Shown: positions 41,913 through 50,672 of the stretch, one piece after another
Numbering within the stretch: position 1 is the first letter of the stretch
How the letters are laid out: every line of letters begins with the position of its first letter
Origin: Paenibacillus tyrphae
GTDB taxonomy: Bacteria; Bacillota; Bacilli; Paenibacillales; NBRC-103111
Reading direction: 5' to 3'
DNA: 64,000 nucleotides
NCBI RefSeq assembly: GCF_024158745.1
Contig: NZ_JAMZAW010000012.1
Coordinates: 62,001-126,000 of the forward strand
Made by a program: the position numbers and the translations under genes
Notes under the pieces: generated by a model
The model's input: only the letters and a program-made list of their open reading frames with translations
Database searches by the model: none
Told to the model about the DNA's origin: nothing

Positions 41913-43181
41913 ATGACGATGAAGAGAAAAGCGGCGGCGGCTTGGCTGGCGCTGGTTTTAGGCTGTACGGGCTGCGGCTTCATGGGACAGCCTGGGGCAT
42001 ATATGCGGCTGCCGAAGCTCCCGGCCGAGCAGGAGGCACTCAAGCTGACGATCGAACGGTCGCTGCCGGAAGGCGCGGCGTTGATCCGCCCCCGCAAGGC
42101 GGAGCAGAAGGGCGCGTTCTCGCTGATCGATTTGGACGGTGACGGCAGCGAGGAAGCGGTGTTCTTCTATAAGATCAAAAACAAGGAACAGCTGAATGGC
42201 GAAATATGGAGAATGAAGGATGACTCGTGGCAGCGTCTTGACCGGTTCGAGGGCGCTGGCTTCGAGCTGGATTCGCTGACGTTTGACGATGTGGTGCAGA
42301 AGGGCCGGAAGGATGTTATCGCGGGCTATTCGACGGGGGCGGAATCGGCCAAAGGCTTGGCGGTCTATTCCTTGGAGGCCGGACGGATGGTGAAAAAGCT
42401 GGAGCTGCCGTATACGGACTATGTCATTGACGATCTGAACGGAGACGGAAAGAAAGATGTAACGGTCATTGTACACGACAGGGGAGTATCGTCCAACGCG
42501 GCCCTCTATCAATATGAAAACGAGCTTCGCAAGATGGATAGCGTCCGTTTGGATTCGACCGTGAACGATTATTATAACGTGCTCGGAGGGCGCGTGTCAG
42601 CGGACAAGCGGGGCGTCGTGCTGGATGCTTCGATAGGCGCTCATTCCTCGTATACCGAACTGCTTGTATACGAGGGAGGGAAGCTTAAGCGGGCGTTTAA
42701 TCCTCAAACGACCTACAAAGCTTACTCGGGCAAAAGCGAAGACGCCGACGGCGACGGCATCATCGAAATATCCGGCATGTACGATCCGCCGGGCTACGAG
42801 AACGAGGCGATGGTCAACATCCCTTGGATCGAGACCTTTGCCAAATGGGACGGTGCACGCGGGCTTACGACGGTGCTGGAGCGTTATTTTAACGGCGAAT
42901 ACGGATATACCTTTGACATTCCCCCGGAGTGGAAAGGACGGTTTACGGTGAAGAAATCGGAGACTTCCGTCCGCTTCTTGAATACCGGGGACGGGAAGCT
43001 GCTGGCCGAGATCCGGGTATTTCCACAGGCGGAATGGACGGATGACGATAAGTCATGGACCGTGTTGAGCCGGACGATGGATCAAGTGTATGCCATCGAT
43101 GCGAACGGGGCGGCTTATCGAAGCTTTTTCCGGTTGCTATCGGAAGTAAGAGCCGAAGGGGGGAGCCAGATGCATGAGTAA
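41913..43181 (+). CDS. lipoprotein with three D-x-D-G-D motifs, linked to a two-component system
   Basis: The 422-residue product has a lipoprotein-type signal (AAAAWLALVLGCTGCG). Three calcium-loop-like motifs follow: DLDGDGSEE near 74, DLNGDGKKD near 174 and DADGDGIIE near 285, as in FG-GAP/VCBS proteins. The C-terminal part (about 325-420) has the strands YGYTFDIPPEWKGRF...SVRFLN. The start ATG has GGGGAG 7 bases upstream. Its last 8 bases overlap the response-regulator start, so the three genes are one operon. A role as an extracellular accessory sensor for the kinase is inferred from position only. Confidence 0.78.
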   Translation: MTMKRKAAAAWLALVLGCTGCGFMGQPGAYMRLPKLPAEQEALKLTIERSLPEGAALIRPRKAEQKGAFSLIDLDGDGSEEAVFFYKIKNKEQLNGEIWRMKDDSWQRLDRFEGAGFELDSLTFDDVVQKGRKDVIAGYSTGAESAKGLAVYSLEAGRMVKKLELPYTDYVIDDLNGDGKKDVTVIVHDRGVSSNAALYQYENELRKMDSVRLDSTVNDYYNVLGGRVSADKRGVVLDASIGAHSSYTELLVYEGGKLKRAFNPQTTYKAYSGKSEDADGDGIIEISGMYDPPGYENEAMVNIPWIETFAKWDGARGLTTVLERYFNGEYGYTFDIPPEWKGRFTVKKSETSVRFLNTGDGKLLAEIRVFPQAEWTDDDKSWTVLSRTMDQVYAIDANGAAYRSFFRLLSEVRAEGGSQMHE

Positions 43182-43881
43182 AATACTTATTCTGGAAGAC
43201 GAAGATTCGATCCGCAGCTTTGTCGTCGTCAATCTGAAGCGGCAGGGGTACGACATTACGGAGGCGGTTACCGGAGACGAGGCGCTGGCGCTGCTGAAGC
43301 GGGACGACAGCTTCGATATTGCGCTGCTCGACGTCATGGTGCCGGGGATCGATGGGTTCGAGGTGTGCCGGCGGGTGCGGGAATTCAACGAGCGGATCGG
43401 CATCATCTTCCTGACCGCCAAAGTGCAGGAGCAGGACAAAGTGATGGGGCTGTCGCTCGGAGCGGACGATCATATCGGCAAGCCGTTCAGTCCGGGAGAG
43501 CTGATGGCGCGCATCGGGTCGCTGCTGCGCCGTGTCCGCAGGGAGCCGGCCGGCGGGGAGGACGGCGGCACGCTGCGCTCCGGCCCGTTCGAAATTCATC
43601 CGGAGAAAGTCGAGCTCTGCAAAAACGGAGAACGGATCGATCTGACCCCGACCGAGTTTGCTTTGATCCAGCGCCTGATCGAAAAAGAAGGCTCCCCGCT
43701 GAGCCGAAACGATCTGCTCGATGAGATCTGGGGCGTCCAATACATCGGAGATCCGAAAATCGTCGATGTCAATATTCGCAGGCTCCGTCAAAAAGTAGAG
43801 GAGGATCCGTCCGCTCCGAAATTTATCGAGACGGTATGGGGCTTCGGCTACCGCTGGCAGGGGCAGGACGCCTCGACATGA
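43174..43881 (+). CDS. OmpR/PhoB family response regulator
   Basis: The 235-residue product has a receiver domain with phospho-acceptor Asp53 (LLDVMVPG), acidic EDED at 8-11, Thr81 and Lys103 (GADDHIGKPF; the usual Tyr before Ile is His here), followed by a winged-helix domain (LTPTEFALIQRLIEKEG, DVNIRRLRQKVE...VWGFGYRW). It activates or represses transcription when phosphorylated by the next gene product. The stop overlaps that gene (ATGA). Confidence 0.95.
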   Translation: MSKILILEDEDSIRSFVVVNLKRQGYDITEAVTGDEALALLKRDDSFDIALLDVMVPGIDGFEVCRRVREFNERIGIIFLTAKVQEQDKVMGLSLGADDHIGKPFSPGELMARIGSLLRRVRREPAGGEDGGTLRSGPFEIHPEKVELCKNGERIDLTPTEFALIQRLIEKEGSPLSRNDLLDEIWGVQYIGDPKIVDVNIRRLRQKVEEDPSAPKFIETVWGFGYRWQGQDAST

Positions 43882-45344
43882 AGCTGCGGAGAAGTTTAAA
43901 GCGGCAGGTCGTCATGCGCTTTTTGGGGATCGTTCTGCTGACGCTCCTCCTGATGGAAGGCGTCTTCTTCTTTGCCGTCCGCCAGTTTTATTATAACGGC
44001 ATCGCCAATGTGCTGACCAACCATGCCGTCGTCTCGGCGAACTTCTACGCCAATTTTGCGGGGGACTTGTTTTACAATAATTTGATCCAGCATTTAAACC
44101 GGATGGTGCAGTATTTCGCTTACGAAACGGCGGAGCTGGAAATCGTGGACCGTAACGGCACGGTGCTGGCGGCATCCAGCGGCTTTGCCGTCCAGGAGCG
44201 CATTCGGACAAGCGATGTGAAGGAGGCTTGGGCGGGTCGGACAGGGGTGTGGACCGGGAATCAAGCGGTGACCAACGAGCGCGTGATGGCGGTCTCCAAC
44301 CCGCTCGTCTATCAAGGGCAGACGCTGGCGGTGGTCCGATATGTCACTTCCTTGACGGAGGTAGACCGGGTGCTGCGCACGATTTACGCCGTATCGGCCG
44401 GCGTCGGCGTCGGCGTGCTGCTGCTGGTGCTGCTTGTCAGCCTTCCCTTCGCCAATTCGATCGTCCGGCCGATCAAACGGATGACGGCCGCATCGGCCGA
44501 GATGGCCAAAGGGCGGTTCGATGTGCGGGTCAATGAAGCGTATGACAACGAGATCGGCGAGCTGGCGGGGACGCTGAATTATATGGCTCGGGAGATCGTG
44601 CGCAGCGAGTCGCTAAAGAACGATTTTATTTCTTCCATTTCTCACGAAATTCGGACGCCGCTGAGCAGCATTAAGGGGTGGAGCGAAACGATTCTGACAG
44701 GCGGCATGGAGGACAAAGAGGAGACGCGGCTCGGGCTGGGCATTATCGCGAAGGAAACCGACCGCTTGATCGGCCTTGTCGAGGAGCTGCTTGATTTCTC
44801 TAGACTGCATCAGAAAAGCATTACGCTCGATCTCGCCCGGGTGCCGATGAACGAGCTGCTGGGAGAGGCGGTGCTGCAAATGCGTTCCAAAGCGGAGCAA
44901 AAGCGGATCGACCTTCGATTGAGCATACCTTCCGAACTCGTGGCGGTCATCGGGGATACGAATCGGCTGAAGCAGGTTTGTTTGAATTTGATCGATAACG
45001 CGATCAAATTTACCGGGCCGGGCGGACGCATTGCTATTTCTCTGGAGCGGGAGGACCGGGACGCCGTCGTGCGAATCTCGGATAACGGCATCGGGATATC
45101 GCGCGAGCATCTAGGAAACGTCCAAACGAAGTTCTACCAGGCGGACCCGAAAGCGGAAGGAACCGGTATCGGACTCGCCATTTGCCGGGAAATCGTCGAC
45201 CTGCATCAAGGTGCGATTCGGCTCGATTCGGCAGAAGGGGAGGGGACGACGGTCACGGTCTGGCTGCCGTTGGAAGAGGCTGAAGCTCAAGACGCGGAAG
45301 CCTCCGGAACGTCATTTGACAAGCCCGAAGCCGATGGGGGATAA
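43878..45344 (+). CDS. sensor histidine kinase, HAMP type
   Basis: The 488-residue protein has two membrane helices (about 15-35 and 172-192) enclosing an extracytoplasmic sensor of about 135 residues. HAMP (about 190-242), HisKA with His256 (SSISHEIRTPLSSIKGW) and a HATPase domain (NLIDNAIKFT, DNGIGIS, GTGIGLAI) follow. It should phosphorylate the upstream regulator. The signal is unknown; the lipoprotein gene upstream may provide it. The ATG at 43878 is coupled to the regulator stop. Confidence 0.95.
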   Translation: MKLRRSLKRQVVMRFLGIVLLTLLLMEGVFFFAVRQFYYNGIANVLTNHAVVSANFYANFAGDLFYNNLIQHLNRMVQYFAYETAELEIVDRNGTVLAASSGFAVQERIRTSDVKEAWAGRTGVWTGNQAVTNERVMAVSNPLVYQGQTLAVVRYVTSLTEVDRVLRTIYAVSAGVGVGVLLLVLLVSLPFANSIVRPIKRMTAASAEMAKGRFDVRVNEAYDNEIGELAGTLNYMAREIVRSESLKNDFISSISHEIRTPLSSIKGWSETILTGGMEDKEETRLGLGIIAKETDRLIGLVEELLDFSRLHQKSITLDLARVPMNELLGEAVLQMRSKAEQKRIDLRLSIPSELVAVIGDTNRLKQVCLNLIDNAIKFTGPGGRIAISLEREDRDAVVRISDNGIGISREHLGNVQTKFYQADPKAEGTGIGLAICREIVDLHQGAIRLDSAEGEGTTVTVWLPLEEAEAQDAEASGTSFDKPEADGG

Positions 45345-45418
45345 TGGAAAAGATCGGGGCGAATCCGCATCCATTCGCACGTTCGACTTTTTCACTTTCT
45401 GGAAAGGGAGGATGAATG

Positions 45419-45985
45419 ATGTCTTACGATGTAGCGATTATCGGAGCAGGACCTGCAGGAGCAAGCGCTGCCCTCTTCACGGCGAAGGCGGGCAAGAAGA
45501 CGCTGGTGATTGACAGCGATCAGAGCATTACGAAACGCGCTTGGGTGGAGAACCACTACGGCGTGGCCGAGATTACCGGGCCGGACCTGGTGGAGATCGG
45601 GAAGAAACAGGCGGCCAAGTTCGGAGCCGAGCTGGTACAAGGCAAAGTTGTCACCGTTGCGAAGGAAGGCGAAGGATTCCGCTTGGAGACGGAGAACGGA
45701 AGCTATGAAGCGAAGCATGTCGTGCTCGCCACGGGGCTGAACGCCGAGCTGGCGCAGCAGATCGGCGTGAATACGAAGCCGGGAACCGAGCCGCGGATCA
45801 AAACCGTAGTCGACGCTACCCCGGAGGGCAAGACGAACGTGCCGGGCATTTGGGCGGCCGGGACGGCGGCGGGCGTGAGCGTGCATACGATCATTACCGC
45901 AGGCGACGGGGCCAAGGTTGCGATCAATTTGATCAGCGAGCTGAACGGCGAGCGTTATGTCGACCATGACGTGTTGAAAGCATAA
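45419..45985 (+). CDS. small FAD-dependent oxidoreductase without redox cysteines
   Basis: The 188-residue product resembles only one part of thioredoxin reductase: MSYDVAIIGAGPAGASAALFTAKAG (FAD site, GAGPAG at 9-14), LVIDSD, VVLATGLN and GIWAAGTAAGVSVHTIITAGDGAKVA (second FAD motif). No CxxC and no NADPH domain are present. Compact proteins of this type occur in Bacillales, possibly as partial flavoproteins. The start ATG at 45419 has GGGAGGA at a better distance than ATG 45416. The function is unknown. Confidence 0.8.
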   Translation: MSYDVAIIGAGPAGASAALFTAKAGKKTLVIDSDQSITKRAWVENHYGVAEITGPDLVEIGKKQAAKFGAELVQGKVVTVAKEGEGFRLETENGSYEAKHVVLATGLNAELAQQIGVNTKPGTEPRIKTVVDATPEGKTNVPGIWAAGTAAGVSVHTIITAGDGAKVAINLISELNGERYVDHDVLKA

Positions 45986-45995
45986 ATGATGTGCA

Positions 45996-46033
45996 AAAAG
46001 GCGGCCTCCAGCTGTGGAGGGTCGCCGTTTTTT
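45996..46033 (+). terminator. terminator after the flavoprotein gene
   Basis: GGCGGCCTCCA pairs with TGGAGG-GT-CGCC around GCTG with a small internal mismatch, then TTTTTT. Confidence 0.85.
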
Positions 46034-46640
46034 GTTTTGTAGGGCCGCATCCGGCGTCCTTTGATGGTTAAGAGATGCAAGGGCCATCGGATTGATTTCC
46101 TTCTCACGAAAGGTTACGTTTACCTGTCCAAATGCGCAATCTGAGAGACAGCAAGGGGTCAGTTGATAAGGCTTAAAAATAGAGGAACCAGGATGAGTTA
46201 TTTGAATGCTAAGGGCCGATGATGAGTACATAGCGGAACTCAAAGTGCATTAACCTTGTCGAAAAATGTGCAAGCTGCCGAGAACGAAGGCGTTAAGGCA
46301 CTACCGGTTCCGCTATTAAGAATAAGCAAGCGAAGTTCAATCGAGTAACGCATGGCAGTTCCGCTATTTTGTCTTGGGACCAAGTTACAAGCGCCCAAGA
46401 GCATGCCTTCGTTCACCATCCCGTCTCTCCGCTAATAACTCCTCGGTTCGTAACTCGCCATTCGTAGATCGTCACTTGTAACTGTCCGCTGTGATACCCA
46501 CTGCTTAACTCTTCCATTTGTAACTCGCCACCGCCACTTGTAACTTTCATCGCTAAGGAACCCCTACACTAGCGCCTAAAGTGCGCTGGTGAGGCCGATT
46601 CGCATGGTGCTTTAAGGCAGCAGGACTCCTCCGACGCGAT
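46034..46640. repeat. intergenic region with clustered degenerate short repeats
   Basis: No gene is seen in about 600 bases. The motif ATAGCGGAAC occurs at 46230-46239 (+), as its exact reverse complement at 46307-46316 and 46358-46367 (-), and in degenerate form at 46428-46436 and 46484-46492. Copies 1 and 2 also share the following wording (AGTGC[A/C]TTAAC, CTT), which makes them inverted paralogous repeats. A second motif, [C/T]GTAACT, recurs at 46449, 46478, 46519 and 46539, twice as GTAACTCGCCA. Scattered AGCGGAAC-type elements are, to my recollection, seen in intergenic regions of Paenibacillus. Confidence 0.7.
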
Positions 46641-47276
46641 TCAGCCTCTGGACCGCTCTACGAGCCGGGCCGCTTTATCCCGCACCCAAGTAAAGTTGCC
46701 GGCAGCGATTTCCTTCAGGTTTACGAGCGAGCCGCCGATGCCGACCCCGTAGCAGCCGATCTTCATAAACTCGGCGATATTGTCCTCGTTCACGCCGCCG
46801 ACCGCCATCATCGGGATGTGATTCAGCGGGCCCATCAATTCCTTGATATAGCCGATTCCGAGGCTGGCGCCCGGAAATATTTTCACCGCCGTCGCCCCGG
46901 CTTTCCATGCTTTCACAACTTCCGTCGGCGTCATCGCTCCAGGGAAAATCGGAGCGCCGCGCTCCACAGCGTAGCGAATCACCTGCTCGTCCGTGTTCGG
47001 AGTAACCAAATACGACGCACCGGCGTCCAGCGCCTTTCGTGCGTCGTCTACGTCTACGACGGTCCCTGCGCCGATGTACATCTGCTCCCCGAACCGGGCT
47101 TGAAGCCGTTCGATCATGCCAAGCGCTCCCGGCGTATTCAGCGTTACTTCCATGACCGGCACCCCGCCGCTGACCAGCGCATCCGCTAATCCCTCAATAT
47201 GCTGTTCCTCCACGCCGCGCACAATGGCGACGATCTTTACTTTCTCGATCAACTGCAGTCCTTGTTCCCGATTCAT
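46641..47276 (-). CDS. KDPG/KHG aldolase
   Basis: The 211-residue TIM-barrel protein has the catalytic Glu43 in MEVTLNTPG, Schiff-base Lys132 in ATAVKIFPG and GAGTVVDVDDARKALDAGA, plus PMMAVGGVNEDNI. It splits 2-keto-3-deoxy-6-phosphogluconate to pyruvate and glyceraldehyde-3-phosphate, or the hydroxyketoglutarate equivalent. ATG at 47276 follows GGGAGG; the frame is open upstream without a site. No KDG kinase or uronate gene is beside it. Confidence 0.92.
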   Translation of the reverse strand: MNREQGLQLIEKVKIVAIVRGVEEQHIEGLADALVSGGVPVMEVTLNTPGALGMIERLQARFGEQMYIGAGTVVDVDDARKALDAGASYLVTPNTDEQVIRYAVERGAPIFPGAMTPTEVVKAWKAGATAVKIFPGASLGIGYIKELMGPLNHIPMMAVGGVNEDNIAEFMKIGCYGVGIGGSLVNLKEIAAGNFTWVRDKAARLVERSRG

Positions 47277-47427
47277 CCGTTGTATCCTCCCGTTATGACC
47301 TGTTTTTATCCTATTGTCGCAGAGATAGGCCGCCATTTCATTGACTTCATTATACCTTCTTTTTTTTAAATGCCAACTGTGCTAACCTGTATTTTATGGA
47401 AACCATGTTTAGGAGCTGATCCGATAG

Positions 47428-48486
47428 ATGAGCGTTAACGAACTGGTCAAATTAACCTCTTACTCTACGAAAGGCGGGTGCGGCTGCAAAATCGGTCCCG
47501 CGGATCTGCAGCAAGTGATCCGGACCCTTCCGCCGGCGACGCCCGATCCGAATCTCCTCGTCGGTCTCGATACGAGCGACGATGCCGGGGTATACAAGCT
47601 GACGGACGAGCTGGCGCTGGTCCAAACCGTTGACTTCTTTACGCCCATCGTCGACGATCCTTACGCTTTCGGTCAGGTTGCAGCGGCCAATGCGCTCAGC
47701 GACATTTATGCGATGGGCGGGAAGCCGCTAACGGTGCTGAACATCGTAGCCTTTCCGATCAAGAAGCTGGATAAACAAGTGCTGGCCGACATTTTGCGCG
47801 GCGCGGGAGACAAGGTCAAAGAAGCCGGAGCGACGCTCGTAGGAGGCCACTCCATTGACGATAACGAGCCGAAGTTCGGTCTCGCCGTCACCGGACTGGT
47901 GCACCCGTCCAAAGCGAAGACGAATGCGGGAGCCCAGCCGGGGGACAAGCTGATCCTGACCAAGCCGATCGGCGTCGGCATCTTGACGACCTCGATCAAG
48001 AAAGACGCTTTAAGCCCGGAAGAAATCGAACGGGTTACCAAGGTAATGACCACATTGAACAAGACGGCTGCAGAAACGATGGAGCCGTACGACGTGCACG
48101 GCTGCACCGACGTGACCGGCTTCGGACTTCTCGGTCACGCGGCCGAGATGTCCAAAGGCAGCGGCGTAGGCGTGCGCATCGGGAAGGCCCAGGTGCCTGT
48201 GCTGCCGCGCGTCCGTGAGCTGGCCGAGGCGGGCTTTGTCCCGGGCGGCACCAAGAACAATTATGCGCACCTCGAAGGCACCGTCGCCTTCGCCGAATCC
48301 ATCGATCAGTTTGATCAATGGATTCTCTGCGACGCGGTGACCTCCGGCGGGCTGCTGATCGCCGTCGCCGCGGACAAAGCCGACGCCCTGCTGGGCGACT
48401 TGTGCCGCGCAGGCGTCGAAGCTGCGATCATCGGCGAGACGACCGCCGACCATCCGGGCGAAATCCGCGTCCTGGAATCGCTGTAA
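47428..48486 (+). CDS. selD: selenide, water dikinase
   Basis: The 352-residue product has the catalytic loop GGCGCKIGP with Cys18 and Lys21 (Cys, not selenocysteine), then LDTSDDAGVY, QTVDFFTPIVDDPYAFGQVAAANALSDIYAMGG, GGHSIDDNEPKFGLAVTG and DVTGFGLLGHAAEM. It makes selenophosphate from selenide and ATP. The next gene is mnmH. No selA or selB is in view, so the selenophosphate may be used for tRNA modification. Confidence 0.97.
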   Translation: MSVNELVKLTSYSTKGGCGCKIGPADLQQVIRTLPPATPDPNLLVGLDTSDDAGVYKLTDELALVQTVDFFTPIVDDPYAFGQVAAANALSDIYAMGGKPLTVLNIVAFPIKKLDKQVLADILRGAGDKVKEAGATLVGGHSIDDNEPKFGLAVTGLVHPSKAKTNAGAQPGDKLILTKPIGVGILTTSIKKDALSPEEIERVTKVMTTLNKTAAETMEPYDVHGCTDVTGFGLLGHAAEMSKGSGVGVRIGKAQVPVLPRVRELAEAGFVPGGTKNNYAHLEGTVAFAESIDQFDQWILCDAVTSGGLLIAVAADKADALLGDLCRAGVEAAIIGETTADHPGEIRVLESL

Positions 48487-48552
48487 GCAGCCGCCCAGGA
48501 CGTGCAGCTATGCCGCAGCACGCCCCATATGAAGCAAAGGAGCGAGGACGCG

Positions 48553-49584
48553 TTGCAACAAGACATTACCGTGCAGGAGCTGTTGCGTCTGCATCAGGAA
48601 CGGGAGCTGACGCTTGTCGACGTCCGCTCTCCGGGAGAGTTCAAAGAATTCACGATCCCCGGCAGCTTGAACATACCGCTTTTCGACGACCAGGAGCGAG
48701 CGGAGATCGGCACAACCTATAAGCAGGTCAGCATCGACGCGGCCAAGCAGCGCGGGCTTGAGATCGTGTCCGCCAAGCTGCCGGCCTTCATCCGGGAATT
48801 TCAGGCGCTTGGTCCGAACAAGGCTGTTTTCTGCTGGCGGGGCGGCATGCGAAGCCGGACGTCGGCTACGCTGCTGTCGCTTATGGGCATCCGCGCCTAC
48901 CGGCTGGCCGGAGGTATCCGGGCCTACCGGCAGTGGGTCGTACAGACGCTTGAGTCGTTCGAGCACAAACCCAAGGTCGTCGTTATCGCCGGCCATACCG
49001 GCACCGGCAAGTCGCTGATCCTTCGCAAGCTGGCCGAGCGGGGCTATCCCGTGCTCGATCTGGAGCGGATGGCCGGACACCGCGGCTCCATTTTCGGGCA
49101 GATCGGACTTGCGCCGAACAACCAAAAGACGTTCGAATCGCTGCTTGTCCACGAACTGCTGCGCTATCAAGACCGGCCCTTTGTACTGATGGAGGCGGAA
49201 AGCCGCCGGATCGGCCGGGCGGTGATGCCCAGCTTTTTGGCAGAAGCCAAAACAAGCGGCATCCCGATCCGGATTGAGGTACCGTTGGAAGAACGGATAC
49301 GGCACATCGTGCAGGAGTATCGGCCGGAGGAGCACGCGGACGCCTGCCTCGCTGCTTTTCGGCAAATTCACCGCCGGCTTCATACGCCGGTTGCCGCGCA
49401 AATCGAGCGGTATCTGCTGGACCATGAATTCGAGGAAGCCGCGAGGCTGCTGCTCGAATATTACTACGATCCGCGCTACGAGCACGCGGAAGAACGTTAT
49501 ACCACGGAGCCGATCCGACTCCGCGTCCGTCATGCGGATGAAGCCGTGCAGCGAATCGAGCAAGAGCTGAAGCGGCTGTTCTAA
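48553..49584 (+). CDS. mnmH: tRNA 2-selenouridine synthase
   Basis: The 343-residue protein combines a rhodanese domain (about 5-130) with catalytic Cys94 in FCWRGGMRS and a P-loop domain with GHTGTGKS at 147-154. It replaces sulfur with selenium at the wobble uridine of some tRNAs using selenophosphate and geranylated intermediates. TTG at 48553 is preferred (GAGG and AAAGGAG upstream); an ATG at 48529 would add 8 residues without a site. The gene follows selD by 66 bases. Confidence 0.93.
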   Translation: MQQDITVQELLRLHQERELTLVDVRSPGEFKEFTIPGSLNIPLFDDQERAEIGTTYKQVSIDAAKQRGLEIVSAKLPAFIREFQALGPNKAVFCWRGGMRSRTSATLLSLMGIRAYRLAGGIRAYRQWVVQTLESFEHKPKVVVIAGHTGTGKSLILRKLAERGYPVLDLERMAGHRGSIFGQIGLAPNNQKTFESLLVHELLRYQDRPFVLMEAESRRIGRAVMPSFLAEAKTSGIPIRIEVPLEERIRHIVQEYRPEEHADACLAAFRQIHRRLHTPVAAQIERYLLDHEFEEAARLLLEYYYDPRYEHAEERYTTEPIRLRVRHADEAVQRIEQELKRLF

Positions 49585-49594
49585 GCCAAACTTT

Positions 49595-49620
49595 AAAGCC
49601 TGGGCAACCGGGCTTTTTTT
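49595..49620 (+). terminator. terminator after mnmH
   Basis: AAAGCC pairs with GGCTTT around TGGGCAACCG (with inner GG/CC pairs), followed by TTTTTTT. Confidence 0.8.
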
Positions 49621-49747
49621 GCTGCCTTTTTTGGCAGAAGCCCGTCCTTTTTTTCCGAAGTTGTGTCAAAATGGGCGCCTCCGTCTTATACTGTACTATC
49701 TCATAGGCATTCGTCTAGAAGCAGATGGGATGACGGAGGTGAAGGCC

Positions 49748-50191
49748 ATGTGGTGGCAATGGGGAGCGGCGGCCTGCATTTTTGCCTTTCTGGTGCTCAT
49801 CGGGTTGGCTATACGCTTTGCGTATTTGGCGATTCGTGCCCTGAGGCATGCCGAGACTGCGCTTGACACGATGCAGCAGCAAGTTCGGCAAACGACGGAG
49901 AGCACCGAAAGCTTGCTTCGGGTGTCGACCGAGGTTATGCAGGACCTGCAAGGCAAAATGCAAGCGGTCGATGCTTGGTTTGTGGCGGCGGAGGAGACGG
50001 GCGAAGCGGTGCAGCGGGTATCCCGAATCGTGAAGTCCGTGTCGCTCTCCATCGAGAGCACGGCACTTGAGGCGCGCAAAGCGTTACATAGCCATCGGGA
50101 TACCGCAAACGACCTGATGGAGCTGACAGCCGCCGGCCTGCAGCTCTGGCATCGCCTGCAAGCTTCCAGACCCATGAAATCAAAGGAGTGA
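49748..50191 (+). CDS. DUF948 (YtxG-like) protein
   Basis: The 147-residue product has one N-terminal membrane helix (WGAAACIFAFLVLIGLAIRFAYLAI) and a long helical cytoplasmic portion with heptads (ALRHAETALDTMQQQVRQTTEST...). This is the DUF948 architecture. The ATG at 49748 follows GGAGGTG by 6 bases. The YtxH-like gene follows after 6 bases, as in the ytxGH general-stress genes of Bacillus. A role in stress or envelope organisation is suggested by that pairing. Confidence 0.82.
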   Translation: MWWQWGAAACIFAFLVLIGLAIRFAYLAIRALRHAETALDTMQQQVRQTTESTESLLRVSTEVMQDLQGKMQAVDAWFVAAEETGEAVQRVSRIVKSVSLSIESTALEARKALHSHRDTANDLMELTAAGLQLWHRLQASRPMKSKE

Positions 50192-50197
50192 AGAACG

Positions 50198-50602
50198 ATG
50201 GCAGCGGAAAAAAGAAATAAGGATTTGCTTGTCGGAGCCGTAATCGGCGGTGTGCTTGGCGCGGTGACGGCACTGCTGTTTGCGCCTAAATCCGGACGCG
50301 AGCTGCGCGCCGACTTGAAAGAAGGCTATCAACAGGTGAGCGAGAAGACGCAGCAAATCGCAGGCGACGTTGCGGAAAAATCGAAGCGGATCGTCTCCGC
50401 CGTATCGGATAAAGCGCAGACTGCGGCGGAAAACATCGGACGCACGACGTCGGAGATGGCTGGAAAAGCGAAGCAGGCTGCTGTTCAGGTGAGTCAAGAA
50501 GTGAAATCGTGGCGCAGCTGCAAACCGGAAAACGGCACAGACGATGTAGCCGCAGCCGAAGCGTCTATAGCAGCTACGACGGTCGAACGCGAGGAGCACT
50601 AA
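50198..50602 (+). CDS. YtxH domain-containing protein
   Basis: The 134-residue product starts with NKDLLVGAVIGGVLGAVTALLFAPKSGRELRADLKEG, the YtxH hallmark (a Gly-rich membrane segment ending in FAPKSGxELR), and continues as an amphipathic helix rich in Ala, Lys, Glu and Ser (KSKRIVSAVSDKAQTAAENI). Such proteins are stress-induced in Bacillus. AAAGGAG lies ahead of the ATG. It is likely co-transcribed with the DUF948 gene. Confidence 0.88.
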   Translation: MAAEKRNKDLLVGAVIGGVLGAVTALLFAPKSGRELRADLKEGYQQVSEKTQQIAGDVAEKSKRIVSAVSDKAQTAAENIGRTTSEMAGKAKQAAVQVSQEVKSWRSCKPENGTDDVAAAEASIAATTVEREEH

Positions 50603-50615
50603 AGCTTGACTTGCA

Positions 50616-50663
50616 AAAAAAACGGGATCTTCGGCGCCATGGCCGAGATCCCGTTTGGTTTTT
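50616..50663. terminator. bidirectional terminator
   Basis: AACGGGATCT (50621-50630) pairs with AGATCCCGTT (50646-50655); inner GGC/GCC pairs; A-run before and T-run after. Confidence 0.9.
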
Positions 50664-50672
50664 GACGGATGA

